Below are positions 36,260-56,256 of a stretch of DNA of 64,000 bases, piece after piece. Both the position numbers and the translations under genes were made by a program. This stretch comes from Synchiropus splendidus. Lineage: Eukaryota; Chordata; Actinopteri; Syngnathiformes; Callionymidae. Below the pieces are notes generated by a model that did no database searches, was not told where the DNA came from, and saw only the letters and a list, made by a program, of their open reading frames with translations. Location: the NCBI RefSeq assembly GCF_027744825.2, contig NC_071342.1:19502001-19566000 (forward strand), written 5' to 3'. Every line of letters begins with the position of its first letter. The stretch's first letter is position 1.

Positions 36260-39200
36260 ATGAAGAAAAGGGTCGTGAAGAAGGAGTCTTCCTCCTCTAG
36301 CGGCAGCGACGCTCCGAAGAAAGGCTTCCAAAAGAAGCAGCAGAAACGGTGAGTCTGCTAACTACGTCATAATAACAAGATGCTAAAGTTGATTCTTTTT
36401 AACTAATATAGCAAGTAAATGCGCATTATTTTTGTAAAGGTGGAACTCGAAGTAAGTGTTTTGAATTGTGTGAAACTTGTTAATGTGCAATATTGTTAAC
36501 TTTACATGCAAAAAAATAATATTAACATGAAGGTAAATAGACAATTGCACTAGCTACTGTCTAGCTGTTGTGTGTTATATAAGGAACTAGTGCAAGAGTT
36601 CACTTATTCCTATCCATCACTGCTTTGTACAGTGAGAGAAGGGAGGCAGCGTGGACAGCTTGCCTCACACATGATCTCAGTTTGAGTGACTTTGTCTCTG
36701 TATTTCTGAGCTGAAATTTCAGTGTGTGCATGAAGTGTATTCGACCTGTCACGGCTGGAGCACTAACCACCACTTCACCGTGGTGCCAATAAGATCATCA
36801 ACATTGTGGAAACACAAAAATAACAGCAGGATAAATTCACTGTATCTGGTGTCTGAACTGTAATAGTAAAGAGGATTCAGGTACAATTTTAATCCCAAAA
36901 AATTCAGTGCAGATTAGGGAGGGCTGCTGCGAATGCCCACTGGCGTTGAGAAACGACCATGGATGGGATGGCTGCCCTTTGTGTGGCACACATCAACATC
37001 CGTTTGCACGACACTCACAGTTCAGAGCCCAAAAGCATTTTAATGCACGTTTTGAGTCTTGTCACGTTGGAGCTGTACGAGTGAAGTATTCTTATGTGAA
37101 AATAAAGTACATCATTCTCACTCCTTGGTTCCCACTTTGCATAATGGTGAGAAACAACCATCAGCCGCAGAATAAAAGAAACCCAAGAATACGTTTTAAG
37201 TAAAACTGTGCTGCATAATAACATCCTTGAGCCATGAGAGCATTTCAGTTGAAGATCTGAAAGGTGATGTTAAAGTGCTAACTCTGGTCAGGAGAGGAGG
37301 CAGAGTGATGCTTGTTGAAATAATCACCTCCTCTATGTTTCCCCAGAGCGGTGTACAGAAATTAGTCTTTTACTAAAAGGGCTCTTCTGGCTGATTAGAG
37401 CGGTAAAAGAGGACCTGGGATGTTTTGTCCATTAGATCGCAATTGTCTGACTAGAATCTTCCATTATGCTGTTGCCTCTGGGGAATCAAGGGCGGAGTAT
37501 TAACAGTCTTTCTGATAGATCATTCCGTTCGCCTCACACATGTTCGTGTTTCCTGGCTTCTACAGACATTCAGGGCAGGCAACCACTGGCTAGTGTGGGT
37601 GTCTGCGGATTCCTTTTTGCAGGTTCTGCTTCAGCTTTGCTCAGGGTCTTCCATCCAAGTGACTGTCTAAAATATAGACTCATTATCAGCCTCATGAGCT
37701 GAAGGTTAAAGGATTGAGCTTGAAGATAATGCTTCTAGATTTCTGTCATTAACCTTAACACTCTTTTGATTATAGTTGGCTAGGAAATGTCTTTCTGATT
37801 TATCAAGGTGTATGATATAATAATGTGTAACTGGTGTTCGCATTGTGACAAAACAATTGGCACTGTAACAGGGAACCTGTGCTACTTTATCCATGTGTAG
37901 TTGCTGCATCTCTTTGACCTCAAAGTCTCGGACTCTGCACCGTGCCTTTATTCTCAAATCATTAACCCTGGCACTCACTTACATATGAACATTACCCTGC
38001 AAGTACCAAGCACCTGGTGTTCCAAGTACATCGAGAAAATGAGTAAAAGAAAATAAGTTAACACCAGAGTAAAAATGTATTTTTTTTCTTGCACTGTGTC
38101 TCATTCGTTTTCAGGAGGGACGCCATATGAATGAACGAAACATATGATTTGATGTAATTGCATATTGATATCTTGAACATGCTGCGTTCTTGTCTGACCA
38201 CGTGTGCAGATGGAATGGTCAACGTTTGAGTCGCTGTGAAGATGCATGAATCAATAGTGATTACTGGTGGACACAGATGGTGCTGCTTGTCACTGTGTGG
38301 CTCCATCTTTTATTTCTTGAAGTCACCAGAAACCGAAAATAACTCTGTAAGGATATAACCCGGAGTGTTGTAACATTGGGTTCAATAAATAAATAAGTAA
38401 ATAAATAAATAAAGTAATGATTTAAGTGAACATAAACAAAAGATTGTTCCTCAGTTGGGGGTTGAGGCGGTGGTTGTGAACCAGAGTGTCCCCAACCAAG
38501 TGACCATCACCACCCAGGTTTGTGCCAGTGGGATGGAGTCGACAGTCTCTTCTGACCCGGGAACAACAGATGCGTATTCATCTACTCGACACTGGCATGG
38601 TCAGCACCCGAGTCAGACAAGTTATGAAAACGGGGTCCAAGAGTGGAACCCTTTTGGTGCCGGCTCTTGGTTGCTCTCTCACACAGTCCGTGCCACAAGT
38701 TCACAGCAGCAGTCACTCATGCAGTGAGTCAGGACTGCAGAGATTATTGCTTGTGGGAAATATTTAGATTATAAATAAAAGTACAACAATCACTCCAGCG
38801 CAATCAAGCCACTCTGGTTGATAAATTAGGCCCCTCTGTGCGTCAGTCACACAGCTGCACTGAACTCTGAAGAGACTAGACAGTGAGCAAAAGTAAAGCG
38901 GACACATTTAAGGGGGTGATTTCCTCCCTCCAGGACCTAATGAAAATGATCAAACATGCCAGAAACAGTTATTTTCTAGTGCAGTGGTGGCCAACCAGTC
39001 AGAGGCTAAGAGCCACATTGTTTTACTGTGTTGCTGAAACGAGCCACATCCTACAAATATGTAAGGCTGTAAGGCTCACCTGAACCGCTGGTCACGTGAC
39101 TTAGCGCAGTATAGCAGTAAAAGCTCATCCCTGTGTGTCACAAGGTTGCTAGTTCGCGTTCGGCGTATGTCTCTTGTGCATGTATTTTAAAAGTTCATAC

Positions 39201-42000
39201 ATTTTACCGTGATCCTCCTGGAAATATCAAGCAGCGTAGATAGAAAAGTGTGCGGCATTTATTTTACTTATATATATATATTTTACGTGGCTCATGCCAC
39301 CAATAAGGTCTGTGTGTATGAGCGACGCTGCAGACTGGAGCGTCTCATCATCATGTACTGAATTAAACGGACTTCACCACCATCAACAATGAATAATAGG
39401 TGAAACACATGCCATAAGTTTAGTTTAGGGAATGACAAAGTGAAACATGGAACTAAGTTATGTAAATCGTGTTGATCTTGGAAGTCTTAAGACCGCGACT
39501 CACATTGCCGTTGAGCTCGCTCCAAGCTGGGGGCGGCGAGGTTTATTGTTTATGTTTCAAAGTTAAATGCAAGTCTTCAAAAAATATTATGACGCCAGAA
39601 TAGCTCTTACTTTTTCGTCTTATTTCCTGCATATACGATCATCTCAATAGCAACTCAACAAAATCACATCCAGTTTGGTGGCTCATTTGGTGAAGAGCCA
39701 CATGAAACTGGGGAAAGAGCCACATGTGGCTCGGAAACCATGGGTTGGCCAGGTCTTTTCTGGTGGTTTGGTTGTAAAGTGCAATTATTATGTCGGTCGT
39801 GGAAATGTTTGAGCATTGAAAAAAAGTTTACTTCAGAAACAATGGTGGAAGAGTTCAGAACACTGAAGCGATGTTGACTGGTCGTTGATGCTAATCATGT
39901 TGGAAAGATTTAATGACAAGTGATAACTTCAGATGGTCTTGCTGGACTGTATACATGCAGAAGTGCTCGCCCTCCCTCTCTTCCATGCGACCAGAGCGCT
40001 GTGTGAATACTGTGAATGTTTAAGTTCGCTGTGATTATATATACTTTTATCCTCACGTTACACGGTGTCACTTGATTTATTCCACCACAGGTGCTGCCTT
40101 TTCATCTTCTAAACATCTCCAATAAGCAAATGTGCGCAACGCAGGTGTCTGAAGCTGTGAACTTGTGATGATGACTGTGTGTGTGAGACGTGCTAGTGAT
40201 TGCATCACACCATTGTCTTTGTTTCTCTGCATTCCAAGTGACTGACAACACAATGAAAGTTCTGGTCCTGTCAGCATCAAGCCACTCTGACCGATCTGAT
40301 TTGTTAGACTAAAACCCTCCTCTCATAGTCTCTGTTCTCTCCATGGCAACCCCTGCTTCCCACCCTTGGTAGCTGAGGTGGGCTCCAGCTCCCTGCAATC
40401 CAGTAACAACAAAGAAATTTGAATGCATTTCAAATGTTTTCATTTTTCAGCTTAAACCCACTGAAATCTTTCTCTTCAGGTGGTGGCCTGGTCGAAGTGT
40501 TTATTTTCTTATAGCTGTCCTCCTCCTGGTGCCTCTTGTGGTCATGAAAGCCCCAGAATTAATCCAGCACTTTGCCAATAAACTCAGAAGTAAGTAAACT
40601 GTGGACCTATAGATCTTAATATAGTTCTCTGCTTTAACTCCCTCACTTGTTTGCAGTCAGGGTGCCGTTCTGCATCGACCTCAGCCGACCTGCGGAGCTC
40701 TCCTTAAATCACACGGCCAACTTCTACCTGACACCAGAAGATGGAATCTCCCTCGGCGTATGGTGAGATTTTAAATTACGGGGTTAAGAAAAGGTTAAAG
40801 ATAGGACTTAGCTGTACTTGTCTCAGCAACCGTGCTGTTTTTAAATGCTTCAGGCAAACTGTCCCTGAAAGTCTGGCGAAGGAGGCTCAAGGGAAAGACC
40901 TGACTTGGTACCAGAACTCATTAAGCAACGGCAATCCAGTTTTCATATATCTTCATGGAAACACAGGATCAAGGTGAGATAAATAATGCAGTAGCGTTGT
41001 ACTTGGCTTGCGAGGAAACAGAGTTCCACACGCAAGAGTTGTGCGTAGAGCGATTAATTGTCATTTGTGTGATCTGTGATTCATCGCCGCAGGGCCGCCG
41101 CTCATCGAGTCGGAGTAGCAAAAGTGAGTGATCGCCCACGCAAACGTCTCCATCATGTGAAGGATTAGCAAACTAACAAAGCCCGAGTGCGGCACTGACA
41201 GGATGCGTTGTGTGTTAACAGCTATTAAGTGAACATGGCTATCACGTCCTGGTGCCTGACTACAGAGGTGGGTTCATTCTTCCAAAGTGTGTTTAAATGA
41301 TCACCGTTGATTGACTGCTCATTCTTCAAACCTGAAATCCAGTATTAGCTGAAACTTCTCCTCTGCGTGACTGCCACCATGTGGCCGTCATGCTGCTGAG
41401 TGTAATTTAGCGAGCCGTGGCTGATGTGAGGAACTGTGACAGGATTTGGGGATTCCACGGGAGAGCCCACTGAATCTGGCCTGACCACTGATGCCCTCTA
41501 CTTGTACAACTGGGTCAAAGCCCGCTGTGGGAGCAGCCGGGTCTACGTATGGGGTCACTCACTTGGCACTGGGTCAGTACACACGCCACTGCGGTCGTTG
41601 TTGTTAAAAACGTAGTGCAGATGAGTCTTTTTTAAAGGCTATGTCAGTGTTACTAGAATTAAATCCCTGTATTCCATTTGACTCGCTGCATAAATAGAAA
41701 CAAGTGTTTATTAGCCTGCAGCAGCCAAGTGAAAAAGTATTTGTTTATGTGCTCCGTAAAGTGCTTCAAGCTTATCTCTTATGACAATGCAGAAATGACA
41801 AACAACACCTTTGATTTGATCTTAGATTAAATATACAGATGCAGTGTTCACCAAAAAGAGCCTTAAAATATGACGATAAGAAAGTTTATGCAGTGCCTGT
41901 CAAATGGAATATAGTTTTAAAAGATAGGAATTAGAGATAGTTGTTCATTTATCTGGGCTGCATTTAGTAAGCCACATTTCAGAAAACAGATGAGTGGTCT

Positions 42001-42038
<38 letters not shown>

Positions 42039-43226
42039 TTCTTGCTTCTCATTTGCCTTTCAGAATTTAAATTGACCTCACCAGTATAAAATGCAAAAAG
42101 TGTAACTGAGCTAGCTGAAAAAAATTTGGTATCCAAATCTTGAAACTTGTTTGCGGTAGCAATCCTTATTTACATCAGGATTGGAGGCACTTAGATTGCA
42201 CCCGATGGCATCCAGTCCTGAATCCGTCAAGTGATGCTCACTGTTCTATACACCACAGGAAAGTGATTTATTTTTTTGGACAATATTTTGTCTCAAGAGT
42301 TCCATTATTTGATATTCAGATGAAATATTTGTTATTTCAATTCCTGTCTGATATGTTAGTGAATTAATGTGATTTTCCTTCATTTCTTCACTGCAGCGTT
42401 TCCACAAATGCTGCTGTCAAACTTCTAGAACAAGGTAGGAAGGAGTTTGAAGGAAAATGTTTTTGTTTCGTTTTCTCCTTGAACGATGATTCCTCCTCCT
42501 GACAGGTGTTACTTTTGACGGTTTGATCCTGGAATCTGCATTCTGCACTGTCAGACAGGTGCTGAGGGAACATGTCTTCTCTTGGGTAACATCAACTTCA
42601 AATCTGATTCATTGTAGCGCCTCACTGACATCAACTCATGCTTTTTTAGTTCTACTGGAAAATACCAGGCCATGGGATCCTCTTTCCAGAACCGTGGGCA
42701 AACAACAAGCTGGTCTTTCCAACAGAAGAAAAGTGTGTTTTCTTACTCGCACTCTTACATACTTCATTCGTCGTTGATTTATTTGATGAACTCTCCACAA
42801 GAGTGGTCAGTAAAACACTGTGTTCTGCTGCAGTCTGAAGAAAATGAAAAATCCAATTCTCTTCCTTCACTCTGAGGACGACAACGTGGTTCCTATTTGG
42901 ATTGTAAAGGAGGTATATAACCAGTGTTGGTTTATACGGAAGGCTCAACTCAAGGGTGCATCTGGCGTGAGCATTTCTGTTTGCTCTCTGACAGCTGTAT
43001 GAAGTGGCGGTGAGTTCCCAGAATGCAGAGCGAGTGAAAATGGTGGCCTTTGAGGGGTCTCTGGGGTACCTGCACAATGGCATCTACAGAGATTCCAGAC
43101 TGCCTCAAATCATAAAGTAGGAACCGTCGCACATCACTATTTATGTGGCTCCCGCTCGACCATGTACTGATGTGGTGACGCTGCTTCTTTTATCTTCACA
43201 GGGACTTTGTGTCGTCGTCTTTGTAA
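36260..43226 (+). CDS. abhd12b: ABHD12B-like alpha/beta-hydrolase (13 exons, 352 aa)
   Basis: Membrane-anchored serine hydrolase of the ABHD12 family; ABHD12 hydrolyses lysophosphatidylserine and monoacylglycerols, while the substrate of ABHD12B is not established. Exons: 36260-36348, 40480-40589, 40657-40762, 40854-40973, 41093-41123, 41222-41267, 41443-41572, 42397-42434, 42506-42585, 42650-42732, 42834-42912, 42995-43116, 43202-43226 (1059 bp). Residues 1-30 are a basic, Ser-rich cytosolic tail; 36-52 is one hydrophobic signal-anchor helix; the hydrolase fold follows. Catalytic residues: Ser207 in WGHSLGTG, acid Asp293 or Asp294 in HSEDDNVVP, and His331 in GYLHN. The oxyanion HG motif (YLHGNTG) is at 134-140 and an N-glycosylation site NHT at 84-86. 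YRGFGDSTGEPTESGLTTDA and GVSTNAA favour ABHD12B over ABHD12, but the C-terminal SLGYLHNGIY is closer to ABHD12, so the paralogue call is moderate. Intron 1 (4.1 kb) contains a hAT-like element. Confidence 0.88.
38387..38413. repeat. (AAAT)n microsatellite
   Basis: About six AAAT/AAGT units in intron 1 of the ABHD12B-like gene. Confidence 0.8.
38982..39757. mobile_element. Non-autonomous hAT-like DNA transposon (intron 1 of ABHD12B-like gene)
   Basis: The left end begins CAGTGGTGGCCAACC; the right end is GGTTGGCC followed by a decayed tip (GGTTGGCCAGGTCTT, 39743-39757). Both sides carry AGAGCCACAT-type subterminal words. An 8-bp duplication with one mismatch brackets it exactly: TTCTAGTG (38974-38981) and TTCTGGTG (39758-39765). 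TIRs starting CAG and 8-bp duplications are hallmarks of hAT elements. No transposase frame is present in the 776 bp. Confidence 0.75.
42003..42036. repeat. (AT)n microsatellite
   Basis: 17 AT units in intron 7 of the ABHD12B-like gene. Confidence 0.92.
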
Positions 43227-45420
43227 AGAAGCGGAATCAGACCGTAAATTGCTTTGCTTTATTTTGCACGCTTAACAGATCCCTGCCAATCAAGGTGTAA
43301 CTGAGGGTGTTGAATCGATGCAATTGCTTTGCTTTGAAACAGAAGTCGAAAGGCACTGAGATGACACCTGCCTCCGCCACATCTCACACAGTTGAATGAA
43401 TAAAACAACTGTCATGACTAATGAGTTGCAGCGCATCGGCATGCATGCAATATAAATGTTGTCTGCTGGACATGGGGTCCAAAGCACGGTGCTGTAATTA
43501 CTCAGCGACCTCTAGAGAGACCTTCGAGTTTATTTGTAATGTATGTTTTAATTGAACATTGAACATGTTTTAATTGCTTCTGCTTCACCAGCACCTAATA
43601 TTTATATATGAATTCTCTGTGGTTGAAGGCATCAGGTGGATTTGATTGTCAACCTCTTAGTTCTAGAATATAACAATTTTATTACAAAAGTTTCTCATTG
43701 AAAACTTGAAACACTTGACTTGCCTTTGTCATGCCGAACAGGATGGTACGTGTGGGTGACAAAAAGTATGGCAGAATATCGCTAACTTGAGTAAGGTACG
43801 ATTATTCAGTGCAGAAATGGATGAATACTATTTGACTGCATCACTAATGTCTTGAACAAAGCACGGATGGTAGCTGGGTATATCACATCAGTGAGGAAGC
43901 CAACCAAGGACCCAGGACAATCACAATAAAATAAAATGAAACAACTTTCTTTCCAGATTTCTGGGTGAAAATTCTGTTCTGAGCCCAATATGAGAACAAC
44001 CTCTTAAAGTAAAATTAAACTACTTAACTCAAATGTCTGTTTGTTCTCCATAACTTTGCCAAGATTGAGCTTAAGAAAAAGAAATTCTACAGCTTCTAAA
44101 AATCACTTTATAAGACACGTTTTTAAAAATAAAAAGGTAGCTCTATTTAAGTGTGATTGAAAGGCCTTGATTCCATAAAATTATTTAAAGTTTGTAGCCT
44201 AGACTGGATCTGATTAAAGCAAAGATGTGATCTGTAAAATATCCAAAACGTTTGAATAAGGATGAAGTTGTTTGGATGTTAATGCAGAAAAAATAGTAGA
44301 CATATTAGTTGTTCAATTATTAAGATGACTGAAGAGGGTAGTGAATGCATTAAACATCATGACCTTTGGTACAAAATATTGTGGCACATACATGGAGCGA
44401 GAAGAAGTGTCTATATGTGGACTTTGGTTCATGTCCGTTTAGTAAATGACTTTGTTCGGCCTTTGTATTTCCGGGTAATAAAGTGAACAACAAGAAATGG
44501 TTGTGCGAGTGTAAAGCTTCCTTTACTGTTGAAAGGAACAATCACTAAATATTTAGTTTGGTGTGACCATGTCCTGCAGACAGCGCTGTATCACATTCTA
44601 CCTTGACTTTATGATGGCCTTCCTCCTGCAGCTGTCTGCTCCAGAATCTGTCCCATGACTGTTAATGAATTCAGTCATCCTTCCTGTGAAATAAAACACA
44701 TAAGCAACACTTTTAAGTGGACGTTTTTGTGGTTAAACTTATCAAGATGAATTTTTATCTGAGAAATTTCCTGTGTGCTGGAGACATTTTCTGTTGCTGT
44801 GTTTCATAAAGCCCAGATGGGTGTGAGCACTGTTGCAGTCAAACATTTCATTCACTTGTTTCTTTTGAAATGAATGATCGAATGTAACATGCAATTTAAT
44901 AATGTAATAAAATGATCTGTGACTCCTCAAAGCTTGTGACCACAGGTGCCAGTCGGAGCATGAATCCACTGGTATTATTGACAGCTCTGTCTTCTGGCTC
45001 AGCTCTTCCCCCAACAGAAAGAGTTCACTAATCTATTAAATACGGAATTCAAATGTTTTGCAGCACCTGTTACTGCATGTTCATCATGATTTTTTTTGTT
45101 CCTAAAAATGACCCTTTTTGCATCTCCTCTAATGCCAGTGACTCTTATTTAAAGAAATGAATTTTAAAGAAAAAAAAACTCCGCTGGTACTATGTAGTGA
45201 TGACGAAACTAAGCAATGAATCCTTTAATATAAATGTTACACTTGGCTTTTTTCCCGTCACGTTATGTGTATAAAACGATGAGCACTTGAGCTAGAATGC
45301 CTAACAGGCGGACTTATAAGTGTCAGGTGCCTTCCGGAGAATTGACATACGAAAGGGTGAAGCTCCAATTTTGGCAGTCGGGTGACGTGGCTGAAGATTG
45401 CGGACAGGGTTTCTTTACTC
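43227..45420. other. Spacer between the ABHD12B-like gene and tm9sf3
   Basis: Contains the 3' UTR of the upstream gene (AATAAA at 43399-43404) and then about 2 kb of AT-rich, apparently non-coding DNA with no recognised repeats or exons. Confidence 0.5.
43399..43404 (+). terminator. Candidate poly(A) signal of the ABHD12B-like gene
   Basis: AATAAA 173 bp after the stop codon. Confidence 0.5.
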
Positions 45421-45627
45421 ACCGGTTGTTCACCGGCGTGCGGTGCGATTGGCTGCCACGATGCACGTGACGCGTTTTGGCCAATCATAGACGTAAATGG
45501 GTCTGTTGGTAAAGCACTACGCCATATGCGTACGAGCGCATCCTAAAAACTGCCTGTCATAGAACCAGGAAGAAGGTGGGATAGCCATTCAACGTCCCCG
45601 ATATTTCTGCGTTTTCCCCCGAAAATA
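45421..45627 (+). promoter_or_regulatory. Probable tm9sf3 promoter and 5' UTR
   Basis: CpG-dense segment without TATA box. It holds an inverted CCAAT box (ATTGG, 45448-45452), an E-box CACGTG within GCACGTGACG (45464-45469) and a direct CCAAT box (45481-45485). Paired CCAAT boxes in opposite orientation about 30 bp apart are typical of NF-Y-dependent housekeeping promoters. I checked for the ER-stress element spacing (CCAAT-N9-CCACG) and it is not met. Confidence 0.5.
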
Positions 45628-54274
<8,647 letters not shown>

Positions 54275-56120
54275 AGAGCGGAGCAGCGTCGCAGGGATGT
54301 TCATGGAGTTGCCTCCGCGAATCCTGGGAGACGGCAGGCACAACTCATTCTTTCCTTTTCTTTCTTGCGAGGAGATTGCGAGAATCTCACTTTGTAGTTT
54401 TTTCCATTTTCTGAATGAATCTCTGCGCTGAGACACCAAGCGAACGAGAGGACGAGGTTTCACCCCCGAGGTTCGGTTTTTATCGGTTGCTACCAAACAA
54501 ACGTTGGGGCGAACGCTTGAGGCTGACAGTTTTTCCAACCGTAGTCCCACCCGACACCAGAGAAGATGTTGACATGGAACAATGTAGCTCTCTTCAGTGA
54601 AGAGGCCCCAGTGCGGTTGAGAGTCTCTGCGTACGTCTGAGTTGCCCACTTCGGACTTGATTTCTATTTTGTATCCTCTTAAAATGTTCGTCAACGTTCC
54701 ACAGCGAAAGCGTCCTAAAAATTGAGCTGTCGAGTTGCCACCCCACACATCCTCACGTCCCTGTTACAGTAGCAGTCCATCCAGATCAGAGTGGCCCCGC
54801 TGTGACGGCAGGAGAACATCTCATTTCCCGTGGAGTCTTGTTTTCTAAATGTTTGGGTCTGAATGAAGTCTACTTGTAAAGATAATATATGGACGGGGAG
54901 AGTGTGTATATAACCGTAATGTACCTTTAGGTGTAGATCCCAAATGTATTTTCGTTGTACAGATTTACTACAGGGTGTTTTTTTTTAACAAATCAAGTCT
55001 GTTCTTTTTTTTTTTTCTTTGTTTTGGTGCTTTGGTTGGGGCTAGAGGGCGCTGTTTCATCCTGCCTGATTTGCATGAAGTCTCCAGGACGCCAAGCCGG
55101 GCTTCCTCCCGCCACAGCTCGCCACCCACGTACAGCTCAGTCACATTTTATCATTTAAAGCTTTAAAAAAAAGGCCCCGTGAGATCTGCTTCACCATCCA
55201 GCCCCGCCCCTTCCTCCCTCCCTTTTCTGTTGCCGAACCTGAAACGTCATCCGTGAATGTCAGAAGGACTCGGGCGTCTCTGCAAACATACTGTACAAAG
55301 TGAAGTTTATGTACACTCGATGTTTTCATATCCACACACAGCTGCGGAGTGTTACGGTCTCATGACGTGTAAATACAGTCTGTTCCCGATGTGAAGAGAA
55401 GTGGAGATGCCTCTCCCCTTAATTTGCAGTTCTCTCCATCTGAAGTTGGTTTCGGCACCTCATGTTGTGTGCGGATGTCTTCTCAGACGTCATTAATCTG
55501 CATATTAACTTGCTGTATAAAGAGAAATAAACATGTTTATGTACAGGGGTCCTGAGCTGTCCTCTTGAACCTGATGGCGAGAGCAGTGACACAGGCTATG
55601 GTTCCCACTGGTTTCATGTCTGCAAGAAGAGGCTCTAGAGTGTTTTGTTGGTGTATAGTCCCCGAGTGAGTGAAGGTGATCGACTTTGATGATGTGGACT
55701 GTGGATCAAGTACATTGCTGTAACTTCATGCAGTCTTCCAGGAGTGTCACAAACCTACTACTTCCAGTTACAGAAAAGATCTGATTTCATATCACTGTGT
55801 TCAGTCCTTGTAAGACCCCAGAGAAGGTCCTGATCCACTTGTAGCTCCAGTTACAAGCTTACAGAGGACCATGAACCTTCCTCCTCTGGCGGCTTCAATC
55901 GAGTTCCAAATGTATGGAAAACTATCAAATATGTGACAGTGTCACCCTCCAAAACAGCAGTGGGAAGTGCTTCTCTTGGGGAAACACAAGTTGGAAAAAA
56001 CGGGCACAAAAAAGGAAACCAAATATTAAAAAAAAAAAGATGGACACAACCTCAGAAGAAAAACAGAGCAGAGATCAATTACTGAAGCGATGCAGTCTTG
56101 TTCTGCGTTTTAGGTGTCCA
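54275..56120. other. tm9sf3 3' UTR and tail-to-tail spacer to prdx3
   Basis: From the tm9sf3 stop to AATAAA at 55526-55531 is 3' UTR; several T-rich tracts (for example 54978-54986 and 55006-55018) lie in it. From about 55550 to 56120 is spacer without coding signal. Confidence 0.6.
55526..55531 (+). terminator. tm9sf3 poly(A) signal
   Basis: AATAAA followed by a GT-rich stretch; gives a 1.25-kb 3' UTR. Confidence 0.65.
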
Positions 56121-56160
56121 CTTTATTTTACATGGAAAAAAGTAGATCACTAACAAAGCA

Positions 56161-56166
56161 TTTATT
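56161..56166 (-). terminator. prdx3 poly(A) signal (alternative at 56122-56127)
   Basis: TTTATT on the plus strand (AATAAA in transcript sense), 91 bp past the prdx3 stop; a second copy lies at 56122-56127. Confidence 0.6.
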
Positions 56167-56256
56167 TGGATTGCTTTTGATGATGGCTAACATCCAGCTT
56201 CAATAGTGAACTGACCCGTTCAGCACTGAGGTCCTGGAACTAACTTCAACCTTCAC

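Noticed and set aside
38455..38727. 90-codon plus-strand frame in intron 1 of the ABHD12B-like gene
   Set aside because: Not recognised as any protein, no splice context, and intronic; likely a chance frame.
45448..45499. ER-stress response element in the tm9sf3 promoter
   Set aside because: CCAAT boxes are present, but the CCACG half-site is not at the required 9-bp spacing in either orientation.
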